64,000 nucleotides of DNA from Aulostomus chinensis (GCA_037954235.1 JBBMOA010000017.1:21162527-21226526), one strand, 5' to 3'; positions 23,899 through 38,100 are shown, numbered from the stretch's first letter. The notes: generated by a model not told the origin, from the letters alone. Translations and numbers: made by a program.

Positions 23899-25558
23899 CA
23901 GCTACTTAGGAGTCCCGCTGTTCCAGCAGTCTGGTTGCAGATGTGGCTCCGACTCGAAATCACTTCCTCGCTCGTCAGAAAACGAAAGCAAAGCTCCCTC
24001 CCCGGCAGCAGCGCTCTGTTTGTTTGACGATAAGGAGCGTATTTATAGGTCTGTTTCTGAGCCACGATCTCACGTAGCTCTTCTGTCTCTCAGGTGGAGG
24101 AGCACCAGACTGAGGACAAACACCGTTATTGAGCTGACAAAAAACACACACGCAAAAAAAAAAGAAGAAAAAACCGGAAGTGCACATTTCCTGCCAAACA
24201 CTCAAATGTGTCACATTTTACAGGAAAGTTTTGTGCGTGTTCAGGGTGTAGTGGTGGTGGTAGCTGAGGGTGGTTGTGGGGTTACTGCTGTTTAAGAAAT
24301 GAACACTAGATGGCAGCACATTCGAAGGAAATAGTTCCAAATCGGGGCAAGATTTGTCTGAAGTACCTACTTTGTCAGAGGCGTCAATCAGTAGCCTTTT
24401 AATTGTTCAACTTAGCCTAAAGTAAAAGTAAAAGTTAAAAAAAAGAAAAAAGAAACTAATAAATAAATAGACAGTTACAAGTAAAAGCAGCAACAGTTTG
24501 CACTGTTAGTCAAACACCTGGTATTGTGCACTTTTATGTTTATTTTTTTTTAACTTTTTCCGTTTACATAACCCGTTTGTTTTCGTCGAATTGAAATATG
24601 TCTTCTAGCTGGATAAGAACACATTCCAGTTACACTCATATTTAATACCAGGTTATAACGCGGTAGATCATTCACGCTTTTTTGTTATTTGTGGTTGCTA
24701 AATTACTGTTTATTGAACTGTCACTGGGCTGGAAGATTCCACTGCTCTCAAATTATCGTCGAAGAATGCAAAAGTCTCATGTTTGTTTGAAAAGTTTGAG
24801 CAAAAAGGCCTCCTTTTTAAAAAAAAGAAAAAAGAAAAAAAAAGATGGGCTATAATAATAAGGAGTGTTTTTGCTGTTGTAATTGTTGAACAGCAGCTAT
24901 TGTGACAGGTCATGCCAGGATAGACACAGGTGTGATGAACAACACTGATCGTGGTCCCGTTCCTGTTAGTTGGGTTCGGTTCTCGGTCATTTCGCTCGTG
25001 CTGGCCACTTGGAATGACACTGAATGCAACGGGACCTAATTAACGGGATTAGTTACAGCTGTGTTTATCCCGGTCACAGTGCCTGCTGTGAAAAACAACC
25101 AGTTCTGCTACATTACAGTTCAATTACAATGTTATTGAGCTCATTTTGTTACTTTATTTTTCAGCCACTTTAGGATAGTCCATCTCACAGCGTGTTTGTT
25201 CATCATAGCCACAAGCATAAAGCCTAAATTTTAGGCTAAACTAGAGTTGTTGTTTTTTAACTATAGCCTGTGAGATGAATGTGACAATACAAAGCAAAAA
25301 AGTGAGAAAAAATGTCGTTTTGTTTTTGTTCTCTCGTAATCTTGTTGGGTTGTTATTTATGATGACTACCGGACGAAGCGTCACCTCAGTGTTGCTCCGC
25401 GCTCTTGGAGAAGTTCTCCTGCCTCCCTGTCCTCTGCGGGATGGGCGGTTACCGCGTCTTATCAGCCTATAAAGGAGGTGCGGACCTGTTGCGCATTAGA
25501 CTCCAGTCCAGAAAGCGAATCTCGAGTGACTGAAAAGTGTTGGATCATTTCTGCAACG
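23899..25558. other. Divergent intergenic region between mtmr9 and the FAM167 gene
   Basis: About 1.66 kb separates the two start codons. The FAM167 side has a TATA box and GC box; the mtmr9 side shows none. An A-rich stretch lies at about 24420-24460. No other gene is seen. Confidence 0.55.
25443..25473 (+). promoter_or_regulatory. Core promoter of the FAM167 gene (GC box and TATA box)
   Basis: A GGGCGG at 25443-25448 is followed by TATAAA at 25468-25473, 86 bases before the ATG at 25559. Transcription would start near 25500. This placement fits a TATA-driven, regulated promoter; it is inferred from sequence only. Confidence 0.6.
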
Positions 25559-26447
25559 ATGGATTTCAGAGAGATCGGAGGGGATTCTTCTGAGACGGAG
25601 GACCTGGACAGCGTGAAAGCTCTGACGGAGAAGCTGAAGTTACAGACCCGCAGACCGTCCTACCTGGAGTGGCAGGAGCAGTTACAGAGTCGAGCCTGGA
25701 AGGACGGGTGTCCCGCTGACAGCCCGGGCTCAGGAGGACAAGTCATGTCAGTGCCTGTAATGTTGAGGAACGAGAATTCAGAGCTGGTGGTGCGCAACAT
25801 TTGTGGCTTTGACACCATTGATGATGCTCTGGAGTTTCTGAGGAAAGAGCTGGTGGGTGGGCTCTTACTTCAAATTCACCCTGCATTTCAGAGTTTCTGT
25901 TTTTATGCAAAATAGTAAAAAAAAAAAAAAAAAATGTAAGTAGTACATTTTAGAGATACTTTCACGTGTCAGGTATGATATCTCTTATTCCAAAGCCATG
26001 GTTGTTTACATGCTGCCCTCATAAACAGTTTGTCCAAAAAAATAAGATGCCTGTTTTCTCACGGTCTCGGGAACTTGTATAGTCCACATACCAGTGATCA
26101 ACACCCTTTCATTTGATAAGACACCTTCCTGAAACTTACTTTCACCCTCCGTCTGACCTCTCATCCCTTTGCTCCCTCCTCAGAGGGAGATGCAAGTTCA
26201 GGACAACCGTCTGGCCCGGCAGCTGATCCGTCTGCGTGGGGAGATCCACAGGCTGAAAGTGGAGCAAGTGTGCGACCGACATAAGGAGATGCTGGACGAC
26301 GCGACATACGAGCTGGAGGAGTGTGGCGAGGAGTCAGATCTGCTGTGTGACATCCCCATGAAGGCTGCCTTTGCTCTGTCCACCCCGCTGAAACACCTGG
26401 GCCTCACCAAGATGAACATCAACTCCAGACGTTTCTCGCTGTGTTAA
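25559..26447 (+). CDS. fam167b: FAM167 family protein (FAM167A/B, DIORA-type)
   Basis: Two coding exons, 25559-25852 and 26184-26447, give 185 residues. Recognisable family blocks are LDSVKALTEKLKLQTRRPSYLEWQ (residues about 15-40), ICGFDTIDDALEFLRKELREMQ (about 81-102), RQLIRLRGEIHRLK, and the C-terminal LTKMNINSRRFSLC. Human FAM167 proteins have the same two-exon layout and end. The central part (about 90-130) is heptad-like and probably coiled coil. The molecular function is poorly known; FAM167A has been linked to B-cell signalling and autoimmunity. The paralogue is uncertain: the position next to lck and hdac1 matches FAM167B, whereas the C-terminal sequence (DATYELEE, MNINSRRFSLC) is nearer to my recollection of FAM167A. 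Confidence 0.85.
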
Positions 26448-29400
26448 AGTCCCCTCTGTTTGTTGTTTTGGGCCGATATTTAGGGCTATTTTCTTTTCGG
26501 GAGAAGCTTTGTCAGCAGAGTGGCTGCCAGCTATTGGTGCAATGGGTGGAAATGAACTTCTTTGGTGTGCACTGTGGCTTGACCTGTATGAGGAAGCCTG
26601 AAGAAGCACACACCCATAACACAGATGCGCCTTTCTGCAGGAGTGAGCCGCACACTCATGTTTGCACAGCGCAAATATTACCAAAAAAAAAAAATTTGAT
26701 AGAGGAACACACCAGTTAAAGGTTGTCATACGAGTAAGAAAATGTTCACTTTAATGCATGCCAGAGTGGACATAGCAGGAAGCTTCGCATCAGAAAACTG
26801 AATTCGACTGAAACGATCAGGCTTGAAGGTCCAGTCTCATCAGATAAAAGGAATTTTCAACAACCAGTTTGAGGAAATGGGGCGTTTCAAGGAGGGTATT
26901 TCGCGCAAGGTATCGCGGGAAACGGGAGGTCTCGCACCAGCATTCTTACGCATCTTCTTCATAGACCAAAAATATCTCTGTAGCCTCACCACCACCGCAG
27001 GGACAGGGTCCAGGAGGCCCGACTTAATGCATTTTTGTTCCTCCCTTACAAGGTCCAGATGCTGCTGGGCGGCACTCAGTGTAGCTTATATTCTGTTGCT
27101 CAGAGCACAATAAGCGCCCTCTTATGTCACGTGAACATGATACTAGTATTGGCATTATTTTGTTGAGAGATACTTCACATTGGGTTGTGTTTTAATAAAA
27201 TAAGCAGCAATGGTAAATTTATAATGAATGTATAATGAATGTATCTAATGTTTAGCAGGAAAATGACGGTCAGTGCAAAAACAAATCAATATTAAACGGA
27301 CTTACAACATCCATGAAACTTGTCAGAGTATTTCATTAGCAGGTTGTGACAGCGGTCTGTCCTGGGCCTACTCCTGTCCAGTCTGTATAGAGCCAACATG
27401 ATTATTCTAAAAGAATACCGCAAGACTGACAACTGAAGACCAAGTCGATGGTATTCTCCTCTTCCAGCAGCGACGAACTCATACAAATACTAATTTGGCT
27501 TGACCGTAGCCAAGAATTTAAATCCAACGAATTAATCAAAATAACCAAGAAATTCCTGCATGTTTGTTTGTCCCTGACTCTATTAACGGTTCATCAAACT
27601 CATCTGTACTTTTTTTTTTTTTTGTGACGGCAGAATGACTGAAATCAAAATCAGAGACATTCATGTAGGGTTTTCTGATGTCACACAACCCATGGCCGCC
27701 CCTCAAACAACAGGTACCGCACCACGAAGCTTCCAGTGTAGAAACAGTGACGCGTGCAGCCAAGTTTCAAGTCTGCCCTCATATAAAGGACCTGTATTGT
27801 CATGCTGCTTGAGTAGCTGGTGCTTTTAACAACTCTTATTACTGATGCATTTTTTATTTCCTCATTCATTGTTTAGTTACTGCTGCAGATTGTGTCTTTG
27901 GAAATGTTTTTGTGAGTGTTGCCTGTCCTCAGGTCTCTTCAGGAAAAAAAAAATATTCCAATCTCCACGTGGCCGCCTGTTGAAATAAAGATTGAAAAAA
28001 ATGCTGAAAGTGAAATATTGATGGAAACAGTTCCTTAGTTGTGCTTTCTGTAGTGTAGTTTAGGGTAAATGTCACCACATACTCCATAATCCAGGTCATC
28101 CATCTGTGGTTTTAAAGGCACCCGTGCACAATAGACTCTTCTTTCCCTCCGTGACACACGCATGACCTGGTGTAATATCCAAACATATGAATGGGGCCCT
28201 CGAGGGATGCACAGAACCACAGACATTGTTGGACACAATTAGTCGACGAAACCAAATATGCCTTGGCAGAGTGCGGCCATTGATTGGAAACGAGAGCGCG
28301 CCGCTGAAATGATGATAACGTGGTATACTTCGGGACACGGATGACCTCATCTATGACGTTAAACCTCCACAGTAGAAATTAATATCATATGGAAAATGCA
28401 CAGAAGCTGCCGTGTTGTACCCTGAGGTCTTATTTGTCGGTGGATGCTTTTACAATAAAGCACTGCAGACCTGTGTTTCTCATGCCAATCAACTCTGGCC
28501 TGCAGATATTTGCCTCCCCCACTCCCTCCGCCCCCCACTTCATAGCTGCACTCTGTTATTATATGAGCAGAATGTCAATAGAGCACATGTCACAGATACA
28601 CCAGTTACTTTATTCAAATAAAGCTGGTGGCAAACATTGCATCAAAGATTGTTTTAAAGCAACAAACAAAGGCCTCTCTCACTCACATGAAGGCAGGCAG
28701 CACCTGCGCGGCTGCGGCACCGAGGTTGGAAAACTTTGTGCATATTGACAGCGTCTTGTATTGATTGCGTAACAGAATGTGATTTCCAACCACAATTGGA
28801 AGTTATGACAGCTGTGGCTGTGCAGAAAAGAAAAAAAAGGAATGCCCCAAAAACTCATCTCCAAAGATGCTAGAAGTCTCTCACCCATGAATAAGCTGAC
28901 TGAGGGTATCAGGAATTAGTATGAATGTGCACTTCATTGTCAAGTTTTCTCATTGAAATCGGTTCAGTAAAAAGCCTCCGTACGCTTAAACATTATCAAA
29001 TGTCTATAAGTCCCACCACTTAACTCTTCAATTCACCATCTCTATGTCAACCGGAAGACGATGGAACTCAGGTGGTTTTTATAAAAAGTGAGAACAAATC
29101 GACACTGTGGCAATCTTTGAACCTCCTATTTCTGAGCACTTCCTGTCAGGTTTGGACTGACTTTCTGCTAGTGCACGGTGAGAGGGAGCAGCTCCTCACC
29201 ACAAGAAAAGAGCTGCGATCCACAGCAGAGTTGTCTGAGTGGTGCAGAATGCAGCTCACCGACCTGAATGATTGACAGACGTAATCATTCATGCAGTGTC
29301 TAATCGTGTGATTGAATGTAACCGACTGATGTGTTTGTTTATAAGTGAGATATTTAGTACGTTACTACTTTTGTCTGTTTGTAGAAACGAAGACCAACAA

Positions 29401-29743
29401 ATCACCTACTATGACTGGAGCCTAAAGCCACAACTCAGAAAATGCAAAGGTTTTAAATTGCTTAATAGGTCACATAAATATGATTTGATGACTCTACAGT
29501 GCAGGGCATGTCATGCCAAAATGCATGCATGCATCTGACCATGCAACGTCACCACTGTCTCCAAACTTTATTGGAACATTCATGCGTTGCTCCCACTTTG
29601 GAAGAGGTGTCCTGACCCCTTTACCGAGGAGCCTAACGTTCCCCCAGCTGCATGGTGAGCACCTGCTACAAGCCTGCAGAGCAACCCTCAAGCTTTCAAC
29701 GACAGGAAACTCACTGGGTCGATCTCCTCCCAAGTTACTGTTG

Positions 29744-29826
<83 letters not shown>

Positions 29827-32123
29827 TACACATCAGCACTCCTGGTGATGAGTTAGTTTGAATAAAAGAGGCTGGTGATGACATCTTCACACCAAAGCTA
29901 CGAACTCAGTTAAAATCCAAATGGCGGCACCTAAAATCTGACATTATTGGATGTTTCAAGAGACATTTGAAGAGGTGAGTAGGACGAGTTTTTGGTGTTA
30001 CTGTTCTTTTTGAAGCAAATGTAGAGAAAGACTCCCTGTGACAAAGGTAGATCATCAAATACAATATTTAATTTCTTCGTCAGAAAACACTCTAGTATTC
30101 CAGACAGGTTGATGTTTTGACCTCATTAATTTTTTTCTGTAAGATTTATAATATTTTGAAAATTCTCATCCACACCCAAGAAGTAACAATTACTTTGCTG
30201 CTAGGATTTTTCTTTTTTGTTCTAAAAACACACTGACAACATTACTGAGCAATTTTCAAGCCATATTATCAGCTATGATACGTTTCATTTCATTTTCTCC
30301 CTGAATTTGCTCCTTCAAGGTACAGGATAATATTCACTGAAAGAATTCTAAAATGTTGAGTTAAGGTCCATAATGAAAGAAACTGCAGCCTACCGTTTTC
30401 TTCTTTTGCTTTGATTCTTAAGCCTTCTTAATTAAGTGGCAGCTGAGAGAGTTGAGGGGCATGGCTGGGGCGTCATTTGCTGCCAGTCAGCCAGGAATCA
30501 AACCAGTTCTCACTGTTGAGGGCGATTGCAGCGAGGCATGACCCTGAACCTCTCGGCCATGTTGCATCAGTAGCAGTCTTTAAGTCAAATGCAGCAGCCT
30601 TTGTTGCCAGAACATTATTATACGTGAAGACTACGTGCTTGAAAAAAATCATTCAAATTCGTGTTCTAACATTTTATTAAAAATATATTAACATTGCAAG
30701 AAAATTATGACAACTTAACTCCGCGTTTTTAGCACAGGGGACCGAACATGCGGCACATGTAGCATTGCGGCTAACATGAGGTTCTAAATTTCTTAACGGA
30801 AATGTTTGAATTCAGTATTTTAGAGGGCATTTGAATCATTACAGACATGAAGTTAAATGTTTACTCAGGCTACAACATTCTGAGTATGCTGAAATCGCTC
30901 TTTAAACTTTGGATTAAAAACAGTTCTTTTACCATAGAAATTACTGGAAACTTTAGGTCATGGTAGTCATTGTTACTGGAATGTTCCCTACAAGCTGTTT
31001 CGTTTCTTCCTTTCTGTGTACACACAATAACATTGGACGCTGCTCACGTGGTGGCTCTCATGATCGTGAAGAAATATGATGATGAAAGCATCTTACGATT
31101 CAAAAAGAGCAAACGCTTTCTCATTGAAACTGAATGTGTATTACAGGCTATGATGCCAAATCAAGTACGCTGTGTTATGATTGGGAGGAAGCAACTGCAA
31201 TATTGTCAATATCAAAAGAAACGTCTTTTACTTTTGCTTCTCTGATGTTCTTCTGTTCCCAGCGTCTTTCATAAGTGTGTAAGAGATTTCTGACAGCGGT
31301 TTCGTATGAAGCCAAACATCTCACCATCAGCATAAAAGTTACCATCATTTGTTGGGAGAAGGACATAAAAAGAGAAAGTCCTCAATGGAAAATGCTGACT
31401 TTGTTTGTATGACTCCCAGACTGCGGGCCACTGGGCGTAGGAGTGCTGATAATTCAAGAAAACTCCTGTGATTCGTTCCTTTGGGGTCTCTGTACAGTGG
31501 TGGATTGTTATTGCCGGGTCAGGCCTCTCCAGATTTTTCTCACGGCTTGGAGTCTTTTGGGAAAGGCGGCTGCTGCGATTAGCCCACTGACCCTGTGTCA
31601 TGAGTGGTCCAATGGGAGCCAAGTGAGCTTGAGAAAGCCAGTTTGCCCAGCGCACCCGAGAAAAACACAGCGCAGTGCATGTGTAGACGTGGGATTATAC
31701 AGGATTAGTGTTTCCACAGGTTTATACAGCCTACAAATTAGGTGAATGAGAACAGTTGCAGGTCTTTGATTTTGCATCATTGAAAACAGTGGCGACTAAC
31801 TGCTTCCGCGCTCCCAACAGCACCCAAAATTAAAGCTTCAACAGGCCTGTACTGGCCTCCATTTTGAGGTGTGCTCCTCTGCCTGTGTTCAGTTACCTCA
31901 GACATCAGCTTGTGTTTGTGTTAATGTCTTCCGCCTGCAAATCTGACGTCAATCACACAGCTCTCTTGAACTCATTTAATTTAATTCAGCAATCGCACCA
32001 GTTTGAACGCCACTGGCCAGAAAAATGAAATGGTCTCATCAAAGGACGCTTGCAGTTAAATGAGGGTAAATCTGTGACACAACCTTCATGATATTGTTGG
32101 AACTTCTTTGACTTGCAGAGAAG
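26448..32123. other. Gene-poor interval between the FAM167 gene and lck
   Basis: No convincing coding exon was found in about 5.7 kb. It should include the FAM167 3' untranslated region, the lck promoter and any non-coding lck first exon. A splice acceptor (ACTTGCAG) seven bases before the lck ATG implies that such an exon exists. The interval carries a long TG microsatellite at 29745-29824. Open frames at 28389-28748 and 31269-31655 resemble no protein I know. Confidence 0.5.
29745..29824. repeat. (TG)n microsatellite
   Basis: About 80 bases of uninterrupted TG in the intergenic region upstream of lck. Confidence 0.95.
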
Positions 32124-35100
32124 ATGGGATGCAACTGCAGTTCAGACTATTCAGACAGCGACTGGATCGAGAATTTGGATGAAATCTGTGAACACTGCAA
32201 CTGTCCCATACCTCCGCAGACATGCAATCCAGTGAGTGTGCATGTGCTTGTATTTTTATATGATGCAAGTTTAGAGAATGTGTACATTAATCGTGTGTGT
32301 GTGTGTGAGTGTGTATATACGTGTGTTGAATTGCAGAATAGGCATTGCAGCATTTCTTACTGTTGTTAGTTGGGAATGGCCGCTTGAAAGCCTTAGATAA
32401 CTAACTGCAACGTATTGAAACAGTGTGAACTCTTCACAAGTCAGTCAAGCAAATCATGTCACCATTTGAAAATGAAAATAAGGGAGAGGTGAAATAGAAG
32501 GTGTCCAGAAAAGATTTATAGCTGGTAAGGAAGTTGTGTGTGATATTAATGTGGGGCGTAATTATTAATTCAGCATTGTTTGTTTCGTCCGTGTTACTCA
32601 GATGAGCCCTTAGATTAGAATCAGAGGAGAAAACCACCTGTAGATGCAGACGTTTGGTCTGCAACAACAACCACTGCTGAATAGATAGTATAGTATAGTA
32701 AAAAGTGTCTAAGTTGTCATATAGCATAACCTTTTATTATTGTTATGATTATTATTCAGGAATATAAAAAAATATAACATTTATGTTCCCTCGCCAGTAT
32801 ACCGATCAGCTGATTCCATATCCATCACAGCATTCACCACCTACATCTCCTTTACCAGGTAATGACACATAGAACTGAGTGTGTCTGCTCCAGTGTCTGC
32901 CGATGTCTACAACTAATATATGATGTAATATATCCAGTTAAATTAAATTAAGTTTTAATTACACTGCTTAAAAATCCATTTTTTTCCCCACACAGGGCTT
33001 TACAACATCTGACACCTTCGATTTAGATGGTTGACACACCAATAAATCCCTTCAGAAAAGCTAATCCTCTCATTCAGAGAAATATTTCATAAAGTATACA
33101 TGTCACTCTATGTTTTCTTTGGAGAGTTATTTATTAATTGGGTGCAGTTCTGTTTACCCAACTCCCAGCTGTCAGAATCAATCATTCGCAAGCGTCTTCA
33201 TAATTGCAGTTCCACAAAGTACAGGCCTTTATTCTATTGCAGCGGTTGACTTAAGCACGTCTTGTTCTCTTGCAGAGAACCTTGTAGTGGCCATATACAG
33301 CTATGAACCCAACCATGATGGAGACCTGGGCTTCGAGAAGGGAGACAAACTCAAGATCATCAACAAGTACGATGCAGTTGGACACGGAGCAGGCCCCGGC
33401 ACAAAGAACTCTGATCATTTCTCCACAACAAACCATTTGTTCACGATACACTCACTACCACAGGAAACTGACACTTGAGTAGGACCAAGTGTTCAGGTGC
33501 AATACACCAGCGTATCCTCACCAGCTGAGCTCTACTGCTGCAACAAGGAAATATATTCCAAACCTGGACAGTTTAAACACACACCAGCTATTCACTGTTC
33601 ATAGTCTGCGTCTCTCTCTATCAGGTGGAATGTCAAATTTACTCAGGTATTATGTTGTTGAATACTTGTCCTGAGGCTTTCTGAAACATTCATCTTCCAT
33701 CTTGAGCTACTTGTCAGGTTAAGGCTTTTACAGAAAACAAATGAGCAGTTGACAAAGTATTTTATTGAGGAAAAATCAACTACACCATCCATTGTCTTCC
33801 GCTTATTCCTACAATCAGGGTCGCGGGGGGGCTGGAGCCTATCCCAGCGTCAACGCGCGAGAGGCGGGGTTCACCCTGGACAGGTCGCCAGTTCAACTAT
33901 ACCCAATAGTTCCAAATAATTAGTTATAGAAGAACACATGAATCAATCTGGTAAATTCCATTTAAAAGTGTTTTCCTTATTAGGCTGACGTACTTTTATT
34001 GTAGTAACATTTTGTACCTCAGGAAAAGTATGTCAGTCTAATAAGGATTTAGTATTTTTATTATTTTTACAGTGAACGTAATCAGTTCTTTTAACCAAAA
34101 AAAATTCAGATACTTAAAAAAAAAATGTCCTCCTATGGAACAGTGGCAAAAATTTTATTTTATTTTGTCAGACTAGAATATTTTTAATCCACATCAGAGT
34201 CATAGCTCCCATGTTTATGTAATATTTTAGCAATTTGGAGAAATTAAATTACACTCATGCTACAGATGTTGAATTTTGTACTTCCAATGCTTTTATGAAT
34301 AAATGTGATTTATTTGGGAGCAAAACAGCCTAAATAGATTGACTGCAAGTGTTAGAAGTACTACATTAAACTATAAGAAATATTGTTATGTTTTAAATAT
34401 TCACAAAATGTTGAAAGTTGGCAGCGTATGGGGTTCAGTCGCTCGGTTGTGTTTTTAAAACCCTTCCACATTCTCAACTGATTCGGACGTAATAGATTGA
34501 TATCGGTTCATGTAATACAACTTAATATTTAAAAGGACAGTCTCACACATTGTGAAGATGATTTTTTACCCTCCCTCCTGTGTAAATGGTTGCAATTTGA
34601 AATCTCTCCCCATACAAAGTGTGATGAGGTTCAGTTTTGATAGTAAAAGGACTCCTGCCTGTGGGGGCTAACTGAAACACTCCGGCCTGCCGGGAGGCTC
34701 CGCAGATACTCGGACTGACTCGTTGTTTTGTATCGTCTCCTCTGACCTTCAGGGACGACCCGGAGTGGTTTTTGGCAGAGTCTCTTATCACGGGACAGAG
34801 AGGCTACATCCCACACAACTTTGTTGCCATGAACACAGTGGAGACTGAACCGTATGTCACACAGGAAACATAACGATGCTGATCTCAACGCCACCACATA
34901 CAACCTCAACACCATCTCATAAAATACTTGCTGTGTCCCTGAGGGAAGGGAAGTGGTTCATTTAGCGTGTGTGTGTGTGTGTGTGTGTTTTTCTGCAGGT
35001 GGTTTTTTAAGAACATTACTAGAAATGATGCTACGAGGCTCCTCCTTGCTCCTGGGAATACACAAGGCTCCTTCCTGATTCGACAGAGTGAGACAACCCC

Positions 35101-38100
35101 AGGTAAACTGATGACATCACGCACGAATATGACGGTGGGCGTGATTACCAGATGTAACGTGTAAAATGACTGGTCTCCTGTACATACCTCTGATGGTAGT
35201 GTTTCTAAAATAAGAACCATTTCCCACATACACCCTTCCTGTTTCCCATCCCAGCTAAGGTTGATTATGTTGAAACAGACATTTCCATTTCCATTTCATC
35301 CATATTGGTCAGTAAGTCCAAAACGTTGGTCCAGACTAAAATATCTACTGGATCAGTGGCAGTGAATTTTGGTGCCCAGACCACATATCCTGACTTTCCC
35401 AGTTGAGCGACTGAATCCAGTAAAAGTGGAATTTGATTTGTGTTGTTTTAATATTTCGGTTAAAAAAAACAAACCAACCTTGTTTGGGACAAACACTAAT
35501 TGTCCATTTTTAGAGCCAGACAAGCAGATAGATACTTTTCTATCCTCTTTGAGTGCGTTACGGAGCTCCAGACCCACAGCATACATAGCTGACTGCTAGT
35601 TAGCTTAGCTGTAATGAACCCTCGGAAATGGTCTTCGCTTGCATTAACAGAACGAGCTTTACATTTCTCTGAAAAAACAATTAAAACAACAAGATATTGT
35701 TATTTTATCAGATACATCCTCGGAACTACTTGCACTGCCTCAGCCTCCTGTCCCGTCTTGCTCTCTCACCCTTCCAAAGCCACCACTTCCTCTTCTGGGT
35801 ATTTTCCAGTTGAAATGGATGAGGATCAGGGTCATGGTTCAGTAATCCTCCTCATCTGCTTTCACAAAGTCTTGATTAGTCGCAGCAGTTGCCCCTCACC
35901 ATGACTATTAAACACAAGTCTAGTTCTATTGGTGCAGGAAAGAACAGCTATGAAGAAAAGTGTATTTGGTGGCTTTTGAGACAGCTTTTCTATGGCCCCA
36001 CTTTAGCTAAGCTAACTAGCAGTCAGGGAGCTCTGGGGCTCCATACTGCACCAGACACGAGAGGACTGTATCTATCAGTTTGTCTTGCTCTAAAAATGAT
36101 GGACAATAAACGTATTTTCCCAAAAAGTTATCACGCTCCTTTTAAGTCTGCATGGTTTTTACAGTACTGGTTCCTTTTTGCTCTGCCCAGGGTCGTACTC
36201 CTTATCAGTCAGAGACTTGGACCAAAACATAGGTGAAGAAGTGAAGCACTACAGGATCCGCAACATGGACAATGGTGGCTTCTACATCACAACCAAGATA
36301 TCCTTCAGTTCGCTGAGGGAGCTCGTCCAGCATTACTCGCGTGAGCAGCCTTTGCTACACAAACCATCACATCTGAAGATTATTACCGTGGTGTCTTCAT
36401 CTAAAGACGTATTTCTCTGTCGTCCAGGTGATTCGGAGGATTTGTGCACAAAGCTGATGAAGCCTTGTAAGTCGCGAGCACCGCAGAAACCCTGGTGGCA
36501 AGATGAGTGGGAGATTCCCCGCGAGTCCCTGAAGCTGGAGGCCAAGCTTGGAGCAGGCCAGTTTGGAGAGGTCTGGATGGGTGAGTGCTGGAGAAGATGA
36601 AAGATGGAGGGAAGTGCTAGTGCAACTTTTACACATACAGCAGCATATCATACATAAAGGGTCACCACAGCGCAGCATGTAAGGCAGGTCCAACAAAGAT
36701 ATCCACAACTCGTTCTGCTTATGTTCTGGACTTGCCAGAGAGACCCTTGGTTGCAGTCAGAAGAGTTCTCCCAACACACCGTTAATGGTAGGCTTGTTTG
36801 AGCTGGTTGACTAGAGAATAATGTGAGGTATTAACCCTGTCATGTAACATAACTCAACCTACATAAGTCTACCGTTACAAAGAACTTTTGGGTTCAAGGA
36901 ATTCTCAGTTAACAATAGATGCACCAGTGTCTCGTGTGATTGCGGAGTGTTGGGTTAACAACAGGCCTACGTGTTTTGCTCGAAAGGGTTTTGGTATCGA
37001 TCCCCTTATCAGCCCATTGGAGGCTGTTTTCTGTCCCCTTTAACTATCACTCACCAGTATCCTGAATAAACTACTGCGAAACCACTGAATCGGAGATGGA
37101 CATGGCCCGCCGTGGAGTTTGTCCCTGTTATAGACCTACTGAAACAATATCTGGTTAGTGTGGATCTTGGATGAGGCAGAGTAGCCTGATAAAGCCATGC
37201 CTGTTCCACCAGAACTTTTTTTTGGGCTGTTGGCACATATTTCATCTAATCTTGGTGCATACCATGTATGGATGACTTCAAACTAAGCTTATATGTTCAT
37301 ATTTAGGTCCCACTTACCCATTTAATCCTTTGAAAGTGTGGCCTGGTGCACTTTACTGGCCATGATTATTTATTCGGAATTGGACTGCAACCAGATTTGG
37401 TAGTGATGCTCCTCTGACATCACCCTCGGGGCAGGAGGGTAGAAGGCCAGATAATGTGGTACTGCTTCCTTTCTGACAAGTTATTAGGAACGTATCCAAC
37501 ACCGAATTTCATGTGTCAACTCAAAGAGGAGCAAACACTAAAAAAAACAAAACAGTGCAACTGCAGCTCACGAGTAGCTATGCGAGCTAACTAGCAGGGG
37601 ATGCAAGCTGAATGAGGTTTTGGTTTCTCTGAAAACAAATTGTGACATAGTATTTCAAATTCAGCCACTGCATGGACATCTGAGCTGGAGGTGAATTTTT
37701 GTGATAATTTTGCGGCATGGGGCTGTTCTCGGCAGCTAACCGCGGGCACTGCCCATAGCTACCATGCCTTGCTGACTACCATGCAGCCTGTGAGAGCTAA
37801 CTTTCCTCACTGCCACACAGGTGTCTGTAACCTGGTGGGTGTTGCTGTGCCAAGAATAGCCATACGTGTGCAAATCAATTTGAGGTTTCCTGCTGAGCTG
37901 AATGCCTCTGTGGTGGTTTGAAATGAGATGTCAGGTATGTGACTTCCTGCAGAGTGAAGACAGCTGATAAGGCCTGCTTCACCATACATAAACCATGCTA
38001 CCTTGTTTTCGGTAAGGGTTGCGGAGGCTGGAGCCTATCCCAGCTGCCTTTGGGCAAGAGGCGGGGTTCACCCTGGACGGGTCGCCAGTCCATCACAGGG

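Noticed and set aside
23723..24295. Plus-strand frame of 190 residues over the mtmr9 first exon
   Set aside because: Antisense to the N-terminal PH-GRAM exon; no recognisable protein content and low-complexity end.
31269..31655. Minus-strand frame of 128 residues upstream of lck
   Set aside because: No recognisable family, no splice or promoter support; likely chance or an old repeat.
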